Source: Mesotaenium endlicherianum (Eukaryota > Streptophyta > Zygnematophyceae > Zygnematales > Mesotaeniaceae). Taken from it: a stretch of 24,859 bases of DNA. The stretch's first letter is position 1; every line of letters starts with the position of its first letter. A model generated the notes under the pieces. That model searched no databases. It was not told the origin of the DNA and worked only from the letters and a program-made list of their open reading frames with translations. Made by a program: the position numbers and the translations under genes. The stretch covers positions 435,958 to 460,816 of the forward strand of contig WELA01011369.1 of assembly GCA_009602735.1 (NCBI GenBank), written 5' to 3'. Positions 20,981 through 24,859 of the stretch are shown in pieces.

Positions 20981-21113
20981 AAGTACATTGCCATAAGTTG
21001 GGATTGGATAGCAATGATACATGGCACACCAAGGAACTGCTTGAGGTGACCAGTATATTTCTTACAACCACATGTTTTTTTGAACTTATTGTGTTCCGAA
21101 AAATGTGGCTAAA

Positions 21114-21405
21114 TTCATGTTTTCCTGAAACTTCTGAGCATAATCAGCAACTGAAGTGGTCTGCTTCAGTGACAAGAAGATCATTGCATAGATAGCTTTC
21201 TCCATCTGATTGATGCCATCTAATTTCTCATGCAACTGCTCAACAAACTTTTCCCATGTAGGGTCACCAAGTTGGTTGGCCTTACGCTCTCCTTTGTAGA
21301 AGAGCCACCAGTCTGCCGCGCTGCCTTTCAGCACAGCAACGATGTGCCTGATCTTTTCAGAATCTTAGATGTCTGGATAGTTCTCCAACCACTGCACAAC
21401 ATCAC
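21114..21405 (-). pseudogene. Ty3-like gag relic, central part (oldest element)
   Basis: The reverse strand encodes the retrotransposon gag core with the same blocks as the intact copy: QWLENYPD, LKGSAADWW, GDPTW, EKAIYAM and LKQTTSVA. A TAA at 21365-21367 interrupts it. It joins the relic at 16489-16820 once the inserted element is set aside, and is itself interrupted at 21406 by the LTR of the next element. The N-terminal third should lie to the right of the window. Confidence 0.9.
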
Positions 21406-22118
21406 TGTAATGAATCAGTATATTGGTTGATATAATATTCATTTAAATTTAATAGTAGAATAAGTTCAGCCTGCTGAACTTTAGTTAATATAGAGTCTAC
21501 TGGATTTTATGAAATAATCAGTTTAATGACTCAGCCGGGGGCAGCAGGCTGAAATCAACTTAGGTCAGCTTGCTGACACATTCTTTGACAGCCAGCTGAC
21601 TTTTAGACTCGGTAACAGGAACTGCCTAGATATGCATCTAAGTGTGGTGTGCTAGATGAATGGCCAGATGACATCCTTAGGATGGATGGCGATTCGGGAT
21701 CATGGGAGATGGTGGTGGATTTGGTTAACCGAGGTCCTACCAACGTGGTTAACTCCCGGGTAGGCGGTGCCATCGCACTGGCCGTTGAACAGTAAACTCA
21801 TTCCATGTACATACGCTAGGATTGCTCTCAAGTTCGGCATTTGGAAACGGGGCCAACGCTCTTGTACTGCTTACTGAGAGAGATCTGAATCCAAGGCGAG
21901 AAGCCATTGATATGCACTGTCTTCTAAACCTTGCTTATGTGTAAGTTTACTGATTGCATTATTGATGCTAGTTTACTTCCATTTGACTTACAAGTTTCCA
22001 CTGCTAGTGTGTTGTCTTTTGCTGTTAATCAATTAACAAAAAATATCATAAAGATTACTTGCTGATGTAAAGATCTTCATAATTACTATTTGCCTTTTTA
22101 GTAAGTCGATTCATTTCA
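21406..22118 (+). repeat. LTR (713 bp) of the interrupted element
   Basis: Begins TGTAATGAATCAG and ends GATTCATTTCA. It is roughly 85-90 percent like the LTR at 22315-23034 by eye, with many substitutions and small indels, so the two are not the young twin LTRs of one insertion. It contains TCAGC..GCTGA palindromes and the cctacc…ggtagg box (21734-21767). Confidence 0.85.
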
Positions 22119-22119
22119 G

Positions 22120-22131
22120 TGGTATCGGAGC
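22120..22131 (+). other. Primer-binding site, initiator tRNA-Met type
   Basis: TGGTATCGGAGC lies one base after the LTR's terminal CA. It differs from the usual plant tRNA-iMet site at one position. Confidence 0.85.
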
Positions 22132-22152
22132 AGTTATCACAGTCTTCTTTGT

Positions 22153-22314
22153 ATGGTAAGGACAAGGTCTCAAACTAGCAACTCCCGAGACATGGAGAAC
22201 CAGGATAACGAGAATGTCAAAAATCAGGCTGAAAGTCGTGTACCGGGAACCCGTACCTATTCCGAAGCAGTGGCAGATACTGCGGCAAGAGAGGCTGCAG
22301 ATGAGGCAGCTGCT
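22153..22314 (+). pseudogene. gag, first 54 codons, cut by an LTR insertion
   Basis: Starts ATG (MVRTRSQTSNSRD) and follows the intact gag with a few substitutions as far as the Ala-rich helix. The next codons come from the inserted LTR and stop after seven more. This is an N-terminal fragment and not a gene of its own. Confidence 0.9.
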
Positions 22315-23034
22315 TGTAATGAATCAGTATATTAGTGGATATAATATTCATTTAAATATAATAGTTAATCAAGTTTAGCCTGCTGAACTTTAGTTAGTAG
22401 TCAGTCTGCTGGACTTTACATAATTATCGGTTTAATAATTTAGCCGGAAGCAGCAGGCTGAAGTCCATATAAGTCAGCTTGCTGACCCATTCTTTGACAG
22501 CCAGCTGACTTCCGTACTCGTTAGCAGCGAACTGCCTTGATATGCATCTAAGTGCGATATGCTAGATGAATAGCCAGATGACATCCCTATGATGGATGGC
22601 TATTCGGGATGATGGGAGATGGCGGTGGATTTGGTTAACCGAGGTCCTACCAACGTGGTTAACTCCCGGGTAGGCGGTGCCATCGCACTGACCGTTGAAC
22701 AGTAAACTCATTCCATGTACATATGCTAGGCATTGCTCTCGAGTTCGGCATTCGGAAACGAGGCCAACTCTCTTGTACAGCTTACTGAGAGAGATCTGAA
22801 TCCAAGGCGAGAAGCCATTGATACGCACTGTCTTCTAACCTTGCTTATGTATGAGTTTACTGATTTGCATTATTGATGCTAGTTTACTCGCATTTGACTT
22901 ACGAGTATTATTCACTGCTAGTGTATTGTCCTTTGCCGTTTAACCAGTTAACGGAAATTACCATAAAGATTACTTGCTGATATAAAGATCTTTATTAATT
23001 GTTAATCGCCTATTTGGTAAGTCGATTCATTTCA
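22315..23034 (+). repeat. LTR (720 bp) of the youngest element
   Basis: Begins TGTAATGAATCAG directly after the host gag sequence gcagctgct and ends GATTCATTTCA. It carries the same palindromes and cctacc…ggtagg box (22644-22677) as its neighbour. A gatataaag element near 22979-22988 is kept in related copies. Confidence 0.85.
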
Positions 23035-23035
23035 G

Positions 23036-23047
23036 TGGTATCGGAGC
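23036..23047 (+). other. Primer-binding site, initiator tRNA-Met type
   Basis: TGGTATCGGAGC lies one base after the LTR end and is identical to the site at 22120-22131. Confidence 0.85.
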
Positions 23048-23068
23048 AGTTATCACAGTCTTCTTTGT

Positions 23069-24547
23069 ATGGTAAGGACAAGGTCTCAAACTAGCAACTC
23101 CCGAGACATGGAGAACCAGGATAACGAGAATGTCGAAAACCAGGCGGAAAGCCATGTAGCGGGAAACCGTACCTATTCGGAAGCAGTAGCGGATACTGCA
23201 GCTAGGGAGGCTGCAGATGAGGCAGCTGCTATTGCCTCAGTCGCAGCTCAGCAAGCTGAGGAGGAGATAGCCAGACTAGAAGCTGAACAAGTAGCAAAGG
23301 CCGCTGAAGATATACAAAGGAGGGAAGGACAGCCAGCTGACGAGCGCACTGTTGAAGAACTTATGGCATCAAGGGCCAATGTTCTGAACCCACCTCCTGC
23401 CGTACAACTCAATGTACCCCTAGGTCAAATACGTGACCGGCTGAATGCGGCAGGAATTGCTGCTGCAGGAGCAAGAGGGATTGTTGAGGACACTACTCAG
23501 CGAGTAGATGCCAATGCTGCTGCTGCATTTGCTAATCTACCACCCCAAAATGTAGACTTGGGAGCATTGTTCGTTCAGATGCAGTCGCAAATGGCGACCA
23601 TGTATCAGTCCCAGCAGGAGGACAAAAGAATCATAATGTCCCTACTCCGGGACAGAGACCAACTGGGGTCTCACACCACTAGTGGTGGTGGCCGAGGGCC
23701 TAGTAAGCCCAAGCCGAAACCTCCCCAGGACTATGATCCTGAGGGAAACAGAAAATATTACCTGATCAAGTTTCTCGCGGATGTTGAGCAGTGGCTGGAG
23801 AACTACCCAGAACTGCAAGATTACGAGAAGGTCAGGCACACCGGTGCGCTACTGAAAGGCAGTGCCGCAGACTGGTGGCTTTACTGGAAGGAAGAGCGTA
23901 AGGCTCGGCAACTCGGTGACCCTACGTGGGTAGAGTTTGTCGAGAAGTTGCATGAGAAGTTTGATGTCATCAACCAGCAGGAGAAAGCTATCTATGCGAT
24001 GATCTCCCTGACACTGAAGCAGACCACTTCAGTTGCTGAGTTTGCTCAAAAGTTCCAAGAGAACATGATGAAGCAGCCTGATTTGCCAGAACGGTATAGG
24101 ATAGCATACTTCAGGTATGGCTTGAAATCCGAGGTCTCTGGTCATTTTGCTGAGAAAAAGTATGAGAAACTGGCTGACTTGATCCAGGATGCTGACGCCT
24201 GGGATCAGCAGCAGTTCAATCACAAGCGCCAGAGTAACGCTTTGGTGTCTAAGATTGTCAAAAAGCCCCACGGTTCCTACAATGCAGTTGAAGGAGACCA
24301 GGCTGAGGATAATCAGGGTGATGAATATGAGTATGAGTACAATGCTATTCAGTCTAGAGGTAGAGGTGGTCCCTCTCGAGGTGGCTATGGAAGGGGTGGT
24401 GGTAGGACTAAGCCGAGACCAGCCTCAGCAAAATCTACTTGCTACCATTGTCAGCAGAAAGGCCACTACAGAGAACAGTGTCCGGTCAAGCACCTGCCTA
24501 AGGTCGAGAGAAAAGACCAGCCTTTAAAAGACAGCAACAGTCAGTAA
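23069..24547 (+). CDS. gag: Ty3-type Gag polyprotein with zinc knuckle
   Basis: Complete 492-residue Gag of the youngest element, the structural protein that forms the particle packaging element RNA. The start MVRTRSQ is 22 bases after the primer site and is shared with the fragment at 22153. Residues 41-90 are Ala/Glu-rich and probably coiled. The retrotransposon gag core spans about 228-385 (blocks FLADVEQWLENYPEL, LKGSAADWWLYWKEERKA, KAIYAM, KQTTSVAEFAQKFQE). An Arg/Gly-rich stretch lies at 430-447. The CCHC zinc knuckle CYHCQQKGHYREQC is at 458-471 and should bind RNA. The stop TAA (24545-24547) lies inside the stem-loop of the frameshift signal. No break is visible in the frame. Confidence 0.93.
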   Translation: MVRTRSQTSNSRDMENQDNENVENQAESHVAGNRTYSEAVADTAAREAADEAAAIASVAAQQAEEEIARLEAEQVAKAAEDIQRREGQPADERTVEELMASRANVLNPPPAVQLNVPLGQIRDRLNAAGIAAAGARGIVEDTTQRVDANAAAAFANLPPQNVDLGALFVQMQSQMATMYQSQQEDKRIIMSLLRDRDQLGSHTTSGGGRGPSKPKPKPPQDYDPEGNRKYYLIKFLADVEQWLENYPELQDYEKVRHTGALLKGSAADWWLYWKEERKARQLGDPTWVEFVEKLHEKFDVINQQEKAIYAMISLTLKQTTSVAEFAQKFQENMMKQPDLPERYRIAYFRYGLKSEVSGHFAEKKYEKLADLIQDADAWDQQQFNHKRQSNALVSKIVKKPHGSYNAVEGDQAEDNQGDEYEYEYNAIQSRGRGGPSRGGYGRGGGRTKPRPASAKSTCYHCQQKGHYREQCPVKHLPKVERKDQPLKDSNSQ

Positions 24548-24563
24548 TCCAGTCTACTGACTG
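24523..24563 (+). promoter_or_regulatory. Candidate -1 ribosomal frameshift signal at the gag end
   Basis: The heptamer TTTAAAA (24523-24529) is in the productive X-XXY-YYZ phase with gag (T TTA AAA). An 8-nt spacer follows (24530-24537), then a perfect 9-bp stem: CAGTCAGTA (24538-24546) with TACTGACTG (24555-24563), and an 8-nt loop. A second small hairpin, TAGTGA/TCACTA, lies at 24579-24594. The -1 frame stays open to 24732, far past the gag stop. Heptamer, spacer and stem are all in the range of known -1 frameshift sites. Confidence 0.65.
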
Positions 24564-24859
24564 TGAGGATGCTAGAGATAGTGAGTCGTCACTAGCTGCC
24601 CTCGTAGCAGGTATTATGGGTCCTGCTGAACTGGATTCACTATGCATGCCTGACAAACAGATAAAGGAGACCATCAGTAATATAGACGTCCAGAGAGTGC
24701 ACACTCTGGATGCTCTTGTTCCACCTGATGTCTAACATTTCTTTGCTACGTCAGGAGAACAATGCGTAGTTAGGAAAAGACAGTCCCCCCTATCCTACTG
24801 CATTGCATGATTGCAGGTAGGAAGGTGAGGGCATTTGTTGACGGAGGGGCGTCACATAC
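24530..24859 (+). pseudogene. pol: Start of pol: linker and retropepsin motif, broken and partial
   Basis: In the -1 frame relative to gag the sequence is open from the frameshift site to a TAA at 24733-24735, then continues in that frame to a C run at about 24784-24789. Past the run the coding frame moves to another phase, and GRKVRAFVDGGAS appears at the window edge. That is the aspartic protease active-site region, with DGGAS in place of the usual D-T/S-G-A-S. The rest of pol lies outside. The stop and the frame change are breaks in this copy; whether the frame change is real or a base-calling error in the homopolymer cannot be told here. Confidence 0.65.

Larger units (their letters stand above)
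16821..21113 (+). mobile_element. Nested non-autonomous LTR retroelement splitting the reverse gag
   Basis: The two halves of the reverse-strand gag adjoin exactly at these borders. The flanking pentamers TTGAT (16816-16820) and TTCAT (21114-21118) look like a target duplication with one mismatch. The left side has an LTR (16821-18042) and a primer-binding site; the interior has no gag or pol sequence; a purine-rich tract lies at 20774-20793. A matching right LTR is not seen: the last 320 bases do not resemble the left LTR and do not end in CA. It resembles large retrotransposon derivatives that move using enzymes of related elements, with a rearranged right end. Confidence 0.65.
21406..22314 (+). 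mobile_element. Ty3-type retrotransposon, left part (LTR and start of gag), interrupted
   Basis: Consists of an LTR (21406-22118), a primer site and the first 54 codons of gag, then breaks at the LTR of the next element. It inserted into the reverse gag immediately after atcac (21401-21405). The remainder should resume beyond the window, after the inner element. Confidence 0.8.
22315..24859 (+). mobile_element. Ty3-type LTR retrotransposon, left part, runs off the window
   Basis: The order LTR (22315-23034), tRNA primer site, gag (23069-24547), frameshift signal and start of protease is that of a Ty3/gypsy element. It inserted in the gag of the preceding element, so it is the youngest layer seen. 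One in-frame stop (24733) and one apparent frame slip in a C run (about 24784-24789) precede the protease motif. This copy is therefore probably dead despite its intact gag. Confidence 0.85.

Noticed and set aside
22315..23034. The LTRs at 21406 and 22315 as the two LTRs of one short element
   Set aside because: Each is followed by its own primer site and gag start, they differ at many positions, and no polypurine tract precedes the second. Nested insertion fits better.

Overview
The window is nuclear DNA of a green eukaryote. The first 8 kb carry a spliced PHS1-type gene, in which an actin-fragmin-kinase-like domain is joined to a dual-specificity phosphatase; this combination is known from the land-plant lineage. 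The retroelements use a primer site complementary to initiator tRNA-Met, which is usual in plants. Very GC-rich coding exons full of homopolymeric amino-acid tracts, (CA/GT)n-rich introns and AT-rich retroelement flanks suggest a streptophyte alga (a charophyte such as Chara) or an early land plant. That placement is an inference from composition and gene content, not a species call.

Layout. 1-390 is intron sequence of a gene that starts before the window. 391-8004 (+) holds seven exons of the PHS1 homologue. The exons join in one frame (1,345 residues plus stop), and every junction is GT-AG. A degenerate ~96-bp tandem repeat begins right after the stop codon. 8281-10638 has no gene I can support. 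10639-13980 (-) is a two-exon model for a low-complexity, Gln-rich protein with one plant-style C2HC zinc finger. 13981-15333 looks empty, and 15334-15681 is a short unknown reading frame.

From about 15.9 kb to the end the DNA is a nest of retroelements. The oldest recognisable layer is a reverse-strand Ty3-like gag (parts at 16489-16820 and 21114-21405). It was split by a 4.3-kb non-autonomous LTR element (16821-21113) with imperfect target duplications, and later interrupted by a second insertion at 21406. The element starting at 21406 was itself interrupted inside gag at 22315 by a third one, whose LTR, primer site and complete 492-codon gag are present. Its gag end carries a well-formed -1 frameshift signal: heptamer TTTAAAA, an 8-nt spacer and a 9-bp stem. 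A retropepsin start lies at the window edge, behind one stop and one apparent frame slip. A broken tyrosine-recombinase gene (16120-16487, -) sits beside the oldest gag relic.

The most interesting observations are the frameshift signal, the threefold duplication of an exon end with its 5' splice site inside the next intron of the PHS1 gene, the tyrosine-recombinase relic, and a hairpin box conserved among otherwise diverged LTRs.
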